From contig CP136061.1 in assembly GCA_032622095.1 (NCBI GenBank), positions 62,129,127-62,193,126 on the forward strand: a DNA stretch of 64,000 nt. Direction: 5' to 3'. Under the pieces are notes generated by a model. The model saw nothing but the letters and a program-made list of their open reading frames with translations, searched no databases and was not told where the DNA came from. The position numbers were made by a program, and so were the translations under genes. Source of the stretch: Siphonodentalium dalli. Lineage: Eukaryota > Mollusca > Scaphopoda > Gadilida > Siphonodentaliidae. Positions 25,444 through 37,800 of the stretch are shown here, piece by piece. How positions within the stretch are numbered: the first letter of the stretch is position 1; each line of letters starts with the position of its first letter.

Positions 25444-26274
25444 CTGCAAAATTATAATAAACATACGGTAACATGGAGTCCAGATATGTACATTGTAGAC
25501 AAATAAGTGAGATAAACCGGTGTATACATATACCGGTATGTACAATTACAATATATTAAGCGAAACATGGACTTTAATATACATGTAATATGACATAAAT
25601 TGTTTCGGCTATAAGTTGGTAAGACGAAGAAAACATGTTATAGTCAATATGACGCATGCGGCGATACTTGTTACTCATCAACGTTGTATCTTTGATCTAA
25701 ATTATTGTGCAAAAACGTGCCTAACATTATCGGTAACATTTTTTAAAGAAATTAATTGAGTTTGATGTGTTTTGTTGAAGGATATAGCGTTTTGTCGAAA
25801 GGTATAGCGATGTGGCTTGTGTTTATTGTGTGAACCTCGAAGCGGTTCACACTGAATGTGTCCCAACGGCAACAGCGTTATACCCCTCAATAAAGCACAC
25901 CCAACTATTCATATCTTATATTTATATAGCTTTTCCCTTATTAATTTCAATAAACTCAACTAAGTTGTTTCTTAAATCTGTCTGCAGTTTGGATTATTAT
26001 ACCATGCAGCACTGTTAATTAGCCCAAACGGTGTACCTGTGATCGATTAACATGGCCGCGTTATTCCATCTACATTTACCCTTTAGCCATCTCGATCAAC
26101 AAGATGTTACGTCCGTTTTGTTTTATTGGGGTATAAAATATATGACCCAATTTGGCAGTTGACCAATCACCGAACATGATATAGTGTAACACGCGGGCTA
26201 TGTAAATATGTGTTCTTATATCATGGCCTATCGGAACAAACTCAGTTACTGACTGATACCTGATCGCTCAATAT

Positions 26275-26674
26275 TTAACCCTTTACCCAACAAACCGGCC
26301 AAAAACGGCCAAATAAAGCTGCAACAGCCTAAATTATCTTGGGTCTGTCTCAATAAAACCATACAAATGTGGATATCATTGGAACCGGCTCATTGACCAC
26401 ATTGTGATGGTTACAGTTATGCCCTGTGCCAATGCATTCTCTTATATATGCGAGTCGACCATAGGTCGCCTCGCATATATAAGAGAATGCATTGGCCTAA
26501 AACAAATCTTTTTTAAACACTTTTTACCATTTTTTCTTACATTCTTTAACAATTTTATAATGTTTAATGTGTTAAGCCAATGCATTCTCTTATATATGCG
26601 AGGCGACCTATGGTCGACTCGCATATATAAGAGAATGCATTGGCACAGGGCCGTTCTGTTGGTTAAAGGGTTAA
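26275..26674 (-). mobile_element. piggyBac-like MITE, copy 2 (opposite orientation)
   Basis: Same 400-bp length, TTAA flanks and palindrome pair as the copy at 15818. The GGCCGGTTT-type unique end lies on the left, so it is inverted. The right terminal repeat has one change (TGTTGGTTAAAGGGTTAA). Confidence 0.88.
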
Positions 26675-27084
26675 AAAATATTATATTCTTGAGAATGTGA
26701 AGACTTATGGAATATGCGAGGTTTCTTCTAGATTTCAGACGTGCAATATAATAATCTGCTGATTGCAAATAGTCACAACACACCCAGTCAAGCTGAGCAT
26801 TTGGTAGTACGACAAAATAGCAAGGAACCACATCATTTTCAATAAGTATTATATGCCAGTGTCAGCCATAACCACAAATCGTGGACATTTACGGCAGCAT
26901 TGTGTCGCGGTCAATCGCGTAACATGTGTGTGTGGGGGGGGGGGGGGGGGGGTCCCTACAGCGGTTATAATACGAAGGGTATCGGTATCACAATTGTAGC
27001 TGCTCAATAATATTGGTTCACTCAGACCACCCAATAATGTGTTAAAATATGATAGCTAATCCTTCGAAATGCTACCATAAAATA

Positions 27085-27650
27085 ATAATATTATTATCCA
27101 CCCCTTAACTCCTTTTCTGATTGGGCCAAAGCCACCACGTGATAATCCGGGATAACGTCACATTGGACTCCCGAATGTCATATTGGACTCCCAAGTATGC
27201 AATATCACTTTTTTATCGGGACTCTGTGACGTCACGAATTAACTCTATTGCGAAATGAATCGGTGAAATTGTGATGCGCGCGCAACACTGGTGGATTTAG
27301 CAGACGTTTCACTTCCGCATCGAGTTTTTTTTTCACTTCCGTCTTTAGTTCGAAATCATGCATTCTGATGATCAAAATTCATGCTTTTATAGAGAATTAA
27401 GTTCAGACAAATACCAAAAATAACCACAAAAGTTTTATTCCCAAAATTTGGATAAACATACAGATGGATAATAAAAATGTCATTATACAATGTTGTGTAC
27501 AGTATGAGTTTTTCCTGTACTCGCCCAGGTTGTGGTGAAAAGTCATATTGAACTCGACACTGCGTGTCTCGTCCAATATGACTTTTGACCGCAACCTGGA
27601 CTCGTACAAGAAAAAAACACATACTGTACACAACATTGTATAATAACTTT
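27085..27650 (+). mobile_element. Dispersed repeat R1, copy 2
   Basis: The longer copy of the repeat at 12720-13220. It keeps an inner inverted segment (AGGTTGTGGTGAAAAGTCAT facing AATATGACTTTTGACCGCAA) that is shorter in copy 1. It carries a full TGACGTCA word and ends about 80 bp before the PSI2 exon's donor. Confidence 0.9.
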
Positions 27651-27732
27651 ATATTAATATTGACATGATACCGGTAATTTGGGAAATATCCTCAATGTAT
27701 TTTTAGATCGAAAACTCAACACTGAAACTTAC

Positions 27733-27844
27733 CTGCGACCAAGACACCACCACATTCTCTTCACATGTATCAAAGCCCGAAGAACATGAGTCTTCGTAGA
27801 CACACCACGAACAATTGAATTGCTGGTGAACACATGCCGCGCAG
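27733..27844 (-). CDS. PLXN: Plexin exon: PSI2
   Basis: This 112-bp exon is phase 2 in and phase 0 out. The acceptor is CTTGCAG and the donor is CAG followed by GTAAGT. It encodes CAACVHQQFNCSWCVYEDSC then FDTCEENV, the second plexin PSI domain. The split codon makes an asparagine (AA + C), so the previous exon's YDCQFYT runs straight into N-CAAC. It lies just 80-90 bp beyond a copy of a dispersed repeat (27085-27650). Confidence 0.93.
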
Positions 27845-29205
27845 CTGCAAGCAAACATACCAAAATGAACGCATGATTGATCGGAGCGAAATCACAGCGT
27901 CAGTGCGGCACCGACTTGTATATAGTGTTAGCTGGCCGATATTACTGAGAACAATTCAATTAAATACAGAGAACATACACAACAAGTACGCAAATAACCG
28001 AGTAAGCTTTAATCACATTTACTCAATCACACCAATACGAAAGTGGGCCACATACGCTAGCCAATATACACCAAAAAAGTGCGTAATAAGCAAGCATCCT
28101 GCATATATTGCAGTGATGCCGATTGATGATAAATGTCTGAATGTTTTACTGATATCTCATTCCAAACGTTACGCGAGCATTGAACTGACTTTGTGTTGTC
28201 ATAATCATAGGTTCTACAACTGAGACGGTTTGTGGTATTTTATATATAGGAATCAGAAGTAAGATCTATGATGTTTGCAATCATTTAGAAAGTCAGCATT
28301 TAGAAGAAGACGTCCCTGAAAATTGAACAGGTATGAATCCAGTTTGTGTATGAGGTGATAGGTATGCAAATAGGATGTACGATGTTATGTCGTTAGAGAA
28401 TGCGATATTTCTGTTTTTGTATGAATAAGAACACGTTCCTGTTTGAGATGTCGTCAATAGAAAGTTGCATGTGCGCAAGAAACTAAATGACATCCAGCAA
28501 TATAAAGGGGAAACGAGTGGGGTCAAATGATGCTACATGTATCTTCATTTGGCGTCGCCCGTCAGATTTGTCACCAAATCAATGCGACCTATTGAGTAAC
28601 GAATCGCGATTCCCCAAATCAAATCTGTCCAGGAATCAGGACTTTACAGGAAGCCATTACAAGTGAGTATCTTCTTACCCTCCCTGATTTATCTAAGTGC
28701 GAAACGGCCAAACCTCCATCGTGACATTTTATTATAAGTCTGATCGCCAGATCGTGACTGCAGATAATTATTACATAGCACGCATCGAAACGACAAGATA
28801 AGTGAAACGTCGGATGCACGTTCATTGTGTACTTTGGTGGCTGTCAGGTGACGAACGAGGCAGTCGGTAATGCTCTTACAAGAGAAAACCCAAACTCCAC
28901 GCATGGTTTTTCTCCCCTAAATGCAGCGACAAGATATCTGCCTGCCACCGACACAGGTTGTTGACTTCAGCGACAGTCGTATATATATGTATACTGAGTG
29001 CATAGCGCTACAAATTTCCCGCAGTCAGACTACAAAATATCAAATAAAATATCTATCATTTCATACATGTGTACCAAGTCTGATAACCGCTGATAGAATC
29101 AGAAGAATATTTCACACAATGGTGTGATCCTGTTCCCCGGTTAATTTGTAACCATGAACCCACATGAAACTTTTTCACTAGTGCAAATTGTTCGTTATGT
29201 CATTA

Positions 29206-29605
29206 TTAACCCTTTACCCAACAGAACGGCCCTGTGCCAATGCATTCTCTTATATATGCGAGTCGACCATAGGTCGCTTCGCATATATAAGAGAATGCAT
29301 TGGCTTAACACATTAAAAATTATAAAATTGTTAAAGAATGTAAGAAAAAATGGTAAAAAGTGTTAAAAAAAGATTTTTTTTAGGCCAATGCATTCTCTTA
29401 TATATGCGAGGCGACCTATGGTCGACTCGAATATATAAGAGAATGCATTGGCACATGGCATAACTGTAACTATCACAATGTGGTCAAGGAGCCGGTTCCA
29501 ATGATATCCATATTTGTATGGTTCTATTGAGACAGACCGAAGATATTTTAGGCTGTTGAAGCTTTATTTGGCCGGTTTTGGGCGGTTTGTTGGGTAAAGG
29601 GTTAA
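29206..29605 (+). mobile_element. piggyBac-like MITE, copy 3
   Basis: Again exactly 400 bp between and including TTAA sites, same orientation as copy 1 and nearly identical to it. The two palindromes are at about 29237-29303 and 29384-29451. Confidence 0.88.
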
Positions 29606-29747
29606 TAAGCAGGCGAAATTTATCAACGGAGCCTTCTGACGTGTGCTTCCGACCTACTATGAAGAGTAGATGTCGTGAACAATTTAGGAGTTGTAAACGT
29701 GTGATATCAGCCACTGTTGTAGCTTATATATACGAGAAACCCGCGCG

Positions 29748-29899
29748 AAAGCCAGTAAGGTCGGTCCCCTCTGGTAGAGACTGAGAAAGCCAGTAAGGTC
29801 GGTCACCTCTGGTAGAGACTGAGAAAGCCAGTAAGGTCGGTCCCCTCTGGTAGAGACTGAGAAAGCCAGTAAGGTCGGTCACCTCTGGTAGAGACTGAG
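29748..29899. repeat. 38-bp tandem repeat, four copies in a two-type alternation
   Basis: Unit GAAAGCCAGTAAGGTCGGTC then CCCTCTGGTAGAGACTGA. The base after GGTC alternates (TCCCC, TCACC, TCCCC, TCACC), so the last duplication was of a 76-bp dimer. Confidence 0.93.
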
Positions 29900-30119
29900 G
29901 CAGAACAACGGTCTTAACATATGTGCTCATTACGCATGCGTGAACACAACGAAAGAACATGCGTCTGAGTATTTGTATACTATAATGAAAATGAAAGTGT
30001 CAATGACACTGTAGCTCAACTTGGAAAGGGAATAATTTAATGTATTACAGTCAATGGAGCAATTAGGAATGTGGAAAGTTGAATGTCTAATACTAGTTTA
30101 TAGACATGAAGAGAAAAGT

Positions 30120-32915
30120 TAAATCCAAGATGGCTGCTGGCGGCCATATTTTCGGCCGAATGACCCCAAAATGATTGTATCCCATCTACATGTCATCGTT
30201 AACATCCATGACAAATTTTATGACGATCAGACTAAAGGTACGACCTGTAGCCTATGCTAAAGAATTTAGTCATACAAAGAGTAAAATCCAAGATGGCTGC
30301 TGGCGGCCATGTTTTTTGGCCGAATGACACCAAAATGACTCGTTCCCATCTACATGTCATTATTAACATCTATGACAAATTTTATGACGATCATACTAAA
30401 GGTACGACCTGTAGCCCATGCTAAAGAATTTAGTCATACAAAGAGTAAAATCCAATATTAACAACCATGACAAATTTCATCACCTGATACAGACCAATGT
30501 TACTCTGTAGTAATACAAAACTATTAGTTAAAATTCCTCAGTGATATAGGGTATGTGGCATGCCACGCCAGCCGTTGAGGCATGCCAATATCCCATAATA
30601 TGTCAAATGCAGCGAATTATCGAAATATGAAATACCACGAAAAATCGAAATAGGAAAATACAGCGAAATTTCGGAATAAAAAATGCATCGAAATGACGAA
30701 ATAGCGCGAATTATAGAAATAATAAATTATTTTTATTAACTAAATAACGGAGATATTTGAAGAAGTGTTTTTGACGAAATAACGGGCATATTTGGAGAAG
30801 TGTTTTAAAGAGCGTACCCCAAACCTCCCCCAAGCCCACCCACCCAAGGGAAGAATTTTACTTGTATTTCACCAGAGTTGATCTATTGTGGTGTTGTTAT
30901 TTCTAATACAATCGCCGTTATTTCGTAAATATACATTCTTTATAGAGTTATTACCCTGTGGCAATGTTAGAATTTTAGCTTTTCAAAGAACATGTGGCAT
31001 GCCTCAACGGCTGGCGTGGCATGCCACATACCCTATATCACTGAGGAATTTTAACTAATAGTTTTGTATTACTACAGAGTAACATTGGTCTGTATCAGGT
31101 GAATTTCATGATGATCAGACGAACAGTACGACCTGTGGCCCATGCTAATGGATTAAATTTTGAAATCCAAGATGGCCACTGGCGGCCATGTTTTTTGTCC
31201 GAATGACCCCAAAATGACTCGTTCCCATTTACATTCCAATTTCAACAGCCATGACAAATTTTATGATGATCAGACTAAATGTACGACCTGTAGCCCGTGC
31301 TAAAGGATTTAGTCATACAAAGAGTAAAATCAAAGATGGCTGCTGGCGGCCATGTTTTTCTGCCGAATGACCCCAAAATTACTCGTTCCCATTTACATTC
31401 CAATTTCAACAGCCATGACAAATTTTATGATGATCAGACTAAAGGTACGACCTGTAGCCCGTGCTAAAGGATTTAGTCATACAAAGAGTAAAATCAAAGA
31501 TGGCTGCTGGCGGCCATGTTTTTCTGCCGAATGACCCCAAAATGACTCGTTCCCATCTACATGTCATTATTAACATTCACGACAAATTTTATGATGATCA
31601 GACTAAAGGTACAACCTGTAGCCCGTGCTAAAGGATTTAGTCATACAAAGAGTAAAATCCAAGATGGCTGCTGGCGACCATGTTTTTTGGCCGAATCACC
31701 CCAAAATTACTCGTTCCCATCTACATGTCATTGTTAACATCCATGACAAATTTTATGATGATCAGACGAACAGTACGACCTGTGGCCCGTGCTAATGGAT
31801 TAAATTTTGAAATCCAAGATGGCCACTGGCGGCCATGTTTATTGGCCGAATGACCCCAAAATTACTCGTTCCCATCTACATTCCAATTTCAACAGCCATG
31901 ACAAATTTTATGATGATCAGACTAAAGGTACGGCCTGTAGCCCGTGCTAAAGGATTTAGTCATACAAAGAGTAAAATCCAAGATGGCTGCTGGCGGCCAT
32001 GTTTTTTGGCCGAATGACCCCAAAATTACTCGTTCCCATCTACATGTCAATATTAACATCCATGACAAATTTGATGATGATCAGACTAAAGGTACGACCT
32101 GTAGCCCGTGCTAAAGAATTTAGTCATACAAAGAGTAAAATCCAAGAAGGCTGCTGGCCGCCATGTTTTTTGGTCGTATGACCCCAAAATTACTCGTTCC
32201 CATCTACATGTCAATATTAACATCCATGACAAATTTCATGATGATCAGACGAACAGTACGACCTGTGGCCCGTGCTAATGGATTGAATTTTGAAATCCAA
32301 GATGGCCGCTGGCGGCCATGTTTTTTGTCCGAATGACCCCAAAATGACTCGTTCCCATCTACATTCCAATTTCAACAGCCATGACAAATTTTATGATGAT
32401 CGGACTAAAGGTACGACCTGTAGCCCGTGCTAAAGGATTTAGTCATACAAAGAGTGAAATCAAAGATGCCTGCTGGCGGCCATGTTTTTTGGCCCAATGA
32501 CCCCAAAATGACTCGTTCCCATCTACATGTCATTATTAACATTCATGACAAATTTTATGATGATCAGACTAAAAGTACGACCTGTAGCCCGTGCTAAAGA
32601 ATTTAGTCATACAAAGAGTAAAATCCAAGATGGCTGCTGGCGGCCATGTTTTTGGGCCGAATGACCCCAAAATTACTCGTTCCCATCTACATGTCAATAT
32701 TAACATACATGACAAATTTCATGACGATCAGACAAACAGTACGCCCTGTAGCCCGTGCTAATGGATTGAATTTTGAAATGCAAGATGGCCACTGGCGGCC
32801 ATGTTTTTTTACCGAATGACCCCAAAATTAATCATTCTGGTCTAAATGTTGATGTCAACAGCTATGACAAATTTCATAATGATCCGACCAAAGGTACGAC
32901 CTGTAGACTGCATTG
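30120..32915. repeat. About 165-bp satellite with AAGATGGC boxes
   Basis: About 13-14 units, each with CCAAGATGGCTGCTGGCGGC, CATGTTTTTTGGCCGAATGA, TCGTTCCCATCTACAT, GACAAATTTTATGATGATCA and ACGACCTGTAGCCCGTGCTA. Two unit types (ending AGTCATACAAAGAGTAAAAT or GGATTAAATTTTGAAAT) are interspersed. A 621-bp element interrupts it at 30481. Small ORFs are repeat translations. Confidence 0.95.
30481..31101. mobile_element. 621-bp inverted-repeat transposon with 8-bp target duplication
   Basis: Perfect or near-perfect terminal inverted repeats of about 105 bp begin CACCTGATACAGACCAATG. AATTTCAT flanks both sides (30473-30480 and 31102-31109), an 8-bp duplication of the satellite unit it landed in. 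The inner part is AT-rich with CGAAAT words and no ORF. An 8-bp duplication is usual for hAT-type elements, but the ends alone do not prove the family. Confidence 0.88.
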
Positions 32916-32925
32916 TTGACGCCTT

Positions 32926-32975
32926 ACGTACACACGTACACACGCACACACGCACACACGCACACACGTACACAC
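32926..32975. repeat. ACAC/CGTACACA simple repeat
   Basis: A CACACGCACACACG-type run closing the 165-bp satellite. Confidence 0.9.
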
Positions 32976-33235
32976 GGACGACGGACGACAAAGCCATGGC
33001 AATAGCTCAAACTTTACAAAGTAAAGTTGAGCTAAAAACATAACAAACGGTCTGATCATAATATCAACCGGCGGGAGTGGGGAAAATTGTGAATATATAA
33101 TCGTAAGAAACCTCGAGCACTAATGAGAGATAGAAACCTCTGACGTCATTCATATTCCTGCTTATGTTTAGTATTGCTCGGAGTAAACTATTTTGTAGGA
33201 TTTCAACTCTTAAATTGTAAAGTGTGATTCAATCC

Positions 33236-35233
33236 ACATGTTAGTCTGGTCGATAAAAGGTTTGACCTAGAATAAATTTGGACTAAGTTGGTTTTTTGAA
33301 GAGGAATATATCCTCTACAACATATCCAAAATCCGCTAAAATCCGTTTTGAGCAAACTATTTTTACAGATATTTAAACAAATGCCCATTTTAGACCTTGT
33401 GAAGTACGTTTTTCTACAATATCCCTAATCGGCGACACCAGAATGCATTAATCCTCCATCCGATATAGCAGTTCGTGTGAAATTAGAGTATTTGGGGGCG
33501 AATAGAGTGACAAGGACCGAAAATAATTCAATCGCGGCGATGAAATGGCTGTCAAAATGGCCGCAACTCCAATCCATGCTACGACGAAAGCAACATATTG
33601 GATAACCACCCATAAGCGAAAATACACATTGGTAATTTATACATTGGTAATTATATATCTTTAAAAGTACACATATAATTAAAACAGATCTATCTGAATG
33701 ATTTATCGATCACTGCAACGCACGTTAACCCAGTGACTTACGTTCCTGTTTTCTGCTTAGAATGCATCAAACAGTCGGGCCAAAAACAGTTATTTCGGGC
33801 ATGCAACACACGAAGTAATACTTCGTCGCACAGTGCGTGGTAGTTTCATTTGGAATGATGATTAATTATTGAATGTAACGCAGAAACTGGAGTGCACACC
33901 CTTGCTGTGTAAATACTAATTATATTTCCGGAATTTTCAACATTCTCCGTGATAATAAACCATACACGTATGTCGTAATGCTGATTATACTTTAAAGAAA
34001 CACTCATCTTTTCAACATAATAGTAACCTATCTCACTAGATCGAATAGACTGTACATCGTCCATTTTATTTAATACTAATATTCACGCTGCTTCCAAATC
34101 GGTTTCTTAGTAGACAATTTTGTTCAAATTACTTCAATCGGCACTTTACAACGGGAATATGTATCACACAATGCACACTATTAGTTTTCAGTATCTTGTT
34201 GTTTGAAATTATATTACCATTGCCACTCACATACTTCCGCTAAATATCAGGTCTTCGGTGTTTAAAGTTATTAGTTCTGCGTTTACCATTCACTCAATGT
34301 TGCTATTTATGGTTTTGTATGCAGCAGCTATGTGCAATATTAGGGAGAATGGGTAAACCCGACGATGCGGTTGCAGAAAAGGTAGAACGTCTAGCGTATA
34401 TGTGGCCTTAGTGCATTTAAGCACATACAATTTCCAGGTATAAAGTCTCTGCCACAGACTATGTAGGCAAATTTGGTTATGTTGAGAATTTATTGAAGAT
34501 AGTCTATTATACTCCTTTGTATTTTGATAAATTGCGTTCATGGTATACCACCATGTATTTGTGTGATAAAAACGAAATATTCGTGTTTAATCACTTGACC
34601 GGAGGCAACTATCACTACTATTTTAAGACACGGACAATAGGATCTACACATTTTACCTAGTGCCATATGAATAGCTCTCATAGTGTTCTATAGTAGTGAA
34701 TTGTGACATATTTGGTCCTGTAGATTTAAAAATAAATGATTATCGGTCACATTCGTGAGACTGTTTTCATTACATACATTTCTGCTTCCAGAAAAGGTCA
34801 CATAATCAATACATCCCATTTAGCTGCTTAATTGCACATATATTACACGATTCAAGATAAATAGTACAGATAAAACTGCGTTATTCTTCTGTTTCTTGGC
34901 GCCCAAAAAGTCCATATTTAATTATTGTTTGAAACCTGGCTGGGACAGACATTCCACCGATATGGTTTATGACTAAGCATTGTTTGTGTGCATTTTATTG
35001 TATTACAAATTTGGTATAGTTGGCACACCTACCACCGAAATTCATAATTTTTCGATACCAACTGCCATCATGGACGCTATCTTGGATTACAAAAAATGCT
35101 CAAAGCGGGTTTTAGCGGATTTTGGATATGTTATAGGGGATATATTCCTCTTCAAAATGGAATAGAAACCAACTCAGTCCAAATTTATTCCAGGTTGACC
35201 CTATAATTTTAATTTATCGACCAGACTATGTGT
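33236..35233. mobile_element. 2-kb element with inverted ends of about 125 bp
   Basis: Left end TTAGTCTGGTCGATAAA ... AATAAATTTGGACTAAGTTG ... GAGGAATATATCC ... ATATCCAAAATCCGCTAAAA. The right end (about 35097-35233) is its complement, ending TTATCGACCAGACTA. The centre has no ORF longer than about 83 codons and none is recognisable, so this is a decayed or non-autonomous DNA element. Confidence 0.75.
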
Positions 35234-35411
35234 GTTGAAACGCAATCGTTGTTGTTTGTCATCCACAAACCAAAGATTCACAGCAACACGCATCTGTTTT
35301 GCATTGACGGCATGCACTATACTATATAGTTAAAAACATTAGTAACTGCGTATGCTGAAACTGCCCAAAACACCAAACATTGAACAAACCATGTTTAATT
35401 ATGCACCTTAC

Positions 35412-35505
35412 TTTGTATAGAATTGGCAGTCGTAGATTGTGAGTTCTTGATTGATGAAAGGTTCATTTTGTTGAAACCTCAGTTGAGCAGGAATTGTTAC
35501 GAATC
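35412..35505 (-). CDS. PLXN: Plexin exon: lead into PSI2
   Basis: This 94-bp exon is phase 1 in and phase 2 out. The acceptor is TTTGCTTCAG and the donor is ACAAA followed by GTAAGG. The translation contains TIPAQLRFQQNEPFINQEL then TIYDCQFYT, corresponding to the plexin 'V-x-L-x-F ... F-x-x-x-x-Y-D-C' strand before PSI2. Its phases match both neighbours. Confidence 0.85.
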
Positions 35506-36300
35506 CTGAAGCAAATAAGAACAGATTAACCTCATTAGACTATGCCTTAACCCTTTCTATTCTAAATGGATTCAGCCAGTAATAAAAATATACATTGGAA
35601 AGGACAATATTTATTTCGAGGGGTGTTAAGAAAAATTAATCAGACGACAGGTAATACAAATGCAGAAAGAGTGCTATTTGTTTCCGACAATAAGTTCAGA
35701 TAAGAGTTGATTATCTTGACAAGGATAACTACTCACCAATGAGTTAAACGGTTAAAATCCCATCCCGATATGTACCTTCTACCCACATATGTGAAATATT
35801 CCTTAGCAATATGATTCAATTATATAGGCTATTGTTTGGGAGTGCCTTATCGATATACCATGTGATTGTCGTATCGACATACCATCGATATATATTTTAC
35901 ACTGCAGACAAAAACGTCTATCTCCGATGAATGTGTATATAGACAGTTGATTTTAACTCACAAAACAAGAAATATTCACGCAGACACTATTTAATTACTT
36001 TAACAAGCGATATTCACAGAGGGATACCGCTACCCTGCTATTTTAACTCTCCGTTCTATTCAAATTTCTTCTACTCATATACATGTATATACGTGTCTTT
36101 GTCGGGTGATCTTAGGTATGGGCCGTTCTTTATGCATCAAAATTAAGTTCGATGGAAATAGGCATTAACTCATATAGACATGAACGATTGCTAATAGTGA
36201 TCGGTGAAGCAAAAACATAATCATTCATTATGGCAGTTTATTGCATCTGTTCCAAGCCGAGGTTATAAATATAAAAAAACAAGGAGATGATTCAACTTAC

Positions 36301-36442
36301 CTTTATTCTGCAAGAGCTCCTTCCTCTCATCTGGTGTTGGCAATGCACAAACCGCGACCTTATCAACGATCCTCACACGAGGAGTCAAGTCACCATAAAC
36401 ACAATAGAATATTCCGGGAGGTAAGTCTATCTTAAAGGAACC
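36301..36442 (-). CDS. PLXN: Plexin exon: IPT1-type region, with triplicated acceptor
   Basis: This 142-bp exon is phase 0 in and phase 1 out. It encodes KIDLPPGIFYCVYGD, then AVCALPTPDE, matching the plexin pattern between PSI1 and PSI2 (L-P-x-G ... C-x-F/Y-G ... C-x-x-P). The donor is AAAG followed by GTAAG. The acceptor, CTTTAACAG, lies inside a 56-bp unit that is repeated three times, so two similar acceptors lie 56 and 112 bp upstream. Only the innermost keeps the frame; from the other two, reading reaches a stop within the repeat. Confidence 0.87.
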
Positions 36443-36575
36443 CTGTTAAAGACAAACAAATAGAATATTCCTGGAGGTAAGTCTGTATTAAAGGAACCCT
36501 GTTAAAGACAAACAAATCGAATATTCCGTGAGGTAAGTCTATCTCAAAGGAACCCTGTTGAAGATAAACAAATTG
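36408..36575. repeat. 56-bp unit in three tandem copies over a splice acceptor
   Basis: Copies at 36408-36463, 36464-36519 and 36520-36575 each read AATATTCC..GAGGTAAGTC, then AAAGGAACCCTGTT. On the minus strand each contains a pyrimidine tract, TTAACAG or TCAACAG, and the first 35 bp of the plexin exon. Only the 36408 copy joins the real exon body. Confidence 0.95.
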
Positions 36576-36582
36576 TGGTCCT

Positions 36583-36795
36583 TAACCCTTGCATGACGGA
36601 GCTGAGCTGGTGCAGCAGTAAAGGTCCTGTTCCAGTGCATTCTCATATATATGCGAGTCTCACATAGGGAGCCTCACATATATAAGAGAATGCACTGGCT
36701 TACAAGATCAAGGTAATTAGTGTTAAGCCAATATGGGAGACTCACATCTATAAGAGAATGCAATGGCACAGGGTTTTCGCAAATTTTCCGGAAGC
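36583..36795. mobile_element. Diverged relic of the palindrome element
   Basis: Contains TTAACCCTTGCATGACGG, a decayed first palindrome (TGCATTCTCATATATATGCG facing CTCACATATATAAGAGAATG), half of a second and GGCACAGGG. It is shorter than 400 bp and ends with the TTTTCGCAAATTTTCCGGAAG also seen at 2460-2485. Confidence 0.65.
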
Positions 36796-37737
36796 TCCAG
36801 TCATATAATGCTTGTTTTGTTGGATATATGCTTCACTGAAAGAGGGTGTATTCAGCTCCCTCCAAATCAACTTCCTGCTTGTATTCGAATCTGTGTTCTT
36901 GATTGATCGCGAACGGCAAGTCACATACACAGAACACTGAGAACAGGTGATTCGAAGATCGACAGCTTACCCGGGAACAGGAGTTTGGATTTCCCCTGAA
37001 CCGCTGTTCTTGATCTATTCTCGGTGTTCGATTGAATCGTCAGACTCTGATCACACATTTTGGTGTCTTACCTATCACGACGGATATGATAGAATAGGAC
37101 ATTGTATTTCCAATACACATATATATTACATAATAATGATGAAAATTGTGGATAATTCTGTTGTATATTGTGGGGGATGACATAATCTGGCAAGACTGTC
37201 TTCCTGCCAGCCACAGCATGGTACATACAGAAAGTAATAACTTATAGTAAGATGGCCTGGGTTGAGCAGTGCACAGATTGTGTATATATAATGTATGTGT
37301 TTATGGCCTAGTTCAAGGGTGTGTGACAATGGATACTACCCGAGGGCTGTTTAATATCTTGTATATGGTTCAAATTCAGATGATCAGGTTGTATTTTTGA
37401 CGGATGAGGGAACACACAAGAACGCGGATTCAAATACACCCTTTAATACGAGACATGTCTGTTGATGTCATGGGAAATGTCACTTCTATACGTACCAGTG
37501 CATTTCTGGTGCAGGATACAATATCCGGTGCAGATAACAAGTTTGTCGGCGATCTGCCATGTGGCACATTAAATTTAGAGAAGCTTAGTGGAACGGCACG
37601 TCTGTCCGACTAATTAGTAAAGCTGTTGTCTGTACATATGTATATACTACATGTCGTAACCCACTGGGCCACCATTATATCGCCAATATGACCGATGTTT
37701 TACCCTTACTATATAGCATGTATACTCATTGATGATT

Positions 37738-37800
37738 AGTTCCCTCAGGAAATATTCAGATACTAATTTAACAGGTTTACTTATTATCTGAACAATTACC
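37738..37800. mobile_element. Short fragment of dispersed repeat R2
   Basis: CAGGAAATATTCAGATACTA ... CTTATTATCTGAACAAT resembles the hairpins at 50430 and 60465. Confidence 0.55.

Larger units (their letters stand above)
25444..35411 (-). other. Introns around the PSI2 exon
   Basis: Besides listed elements, 25444-26270, 26680-27080 (with a poly-G run near 26935-26952) and 27850-29200 show no feature. 33060-33230 and 35235-35410 are also blank. Confidence 0.6.

Noticed and set aside
28619-28904. Cysteine-containing minus ORFs as an extra plexin exon near PSI2
   Set aside because: The cysteine spacing does not match PSI or IPT, and PSI2 joins its neighbours in phase without it.
31352-32181. 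Three similar 60-codon plus-strand ORFs
   Set aside because: Period equals the 165-bp satellite, a multiple of three; they are repeat translations.
33846-34064. 72-codon ORF inside the 2-kb inverted-end element as a transposase remnant
   Set aside because: No transposase motif is visible and its length is expected by chance.
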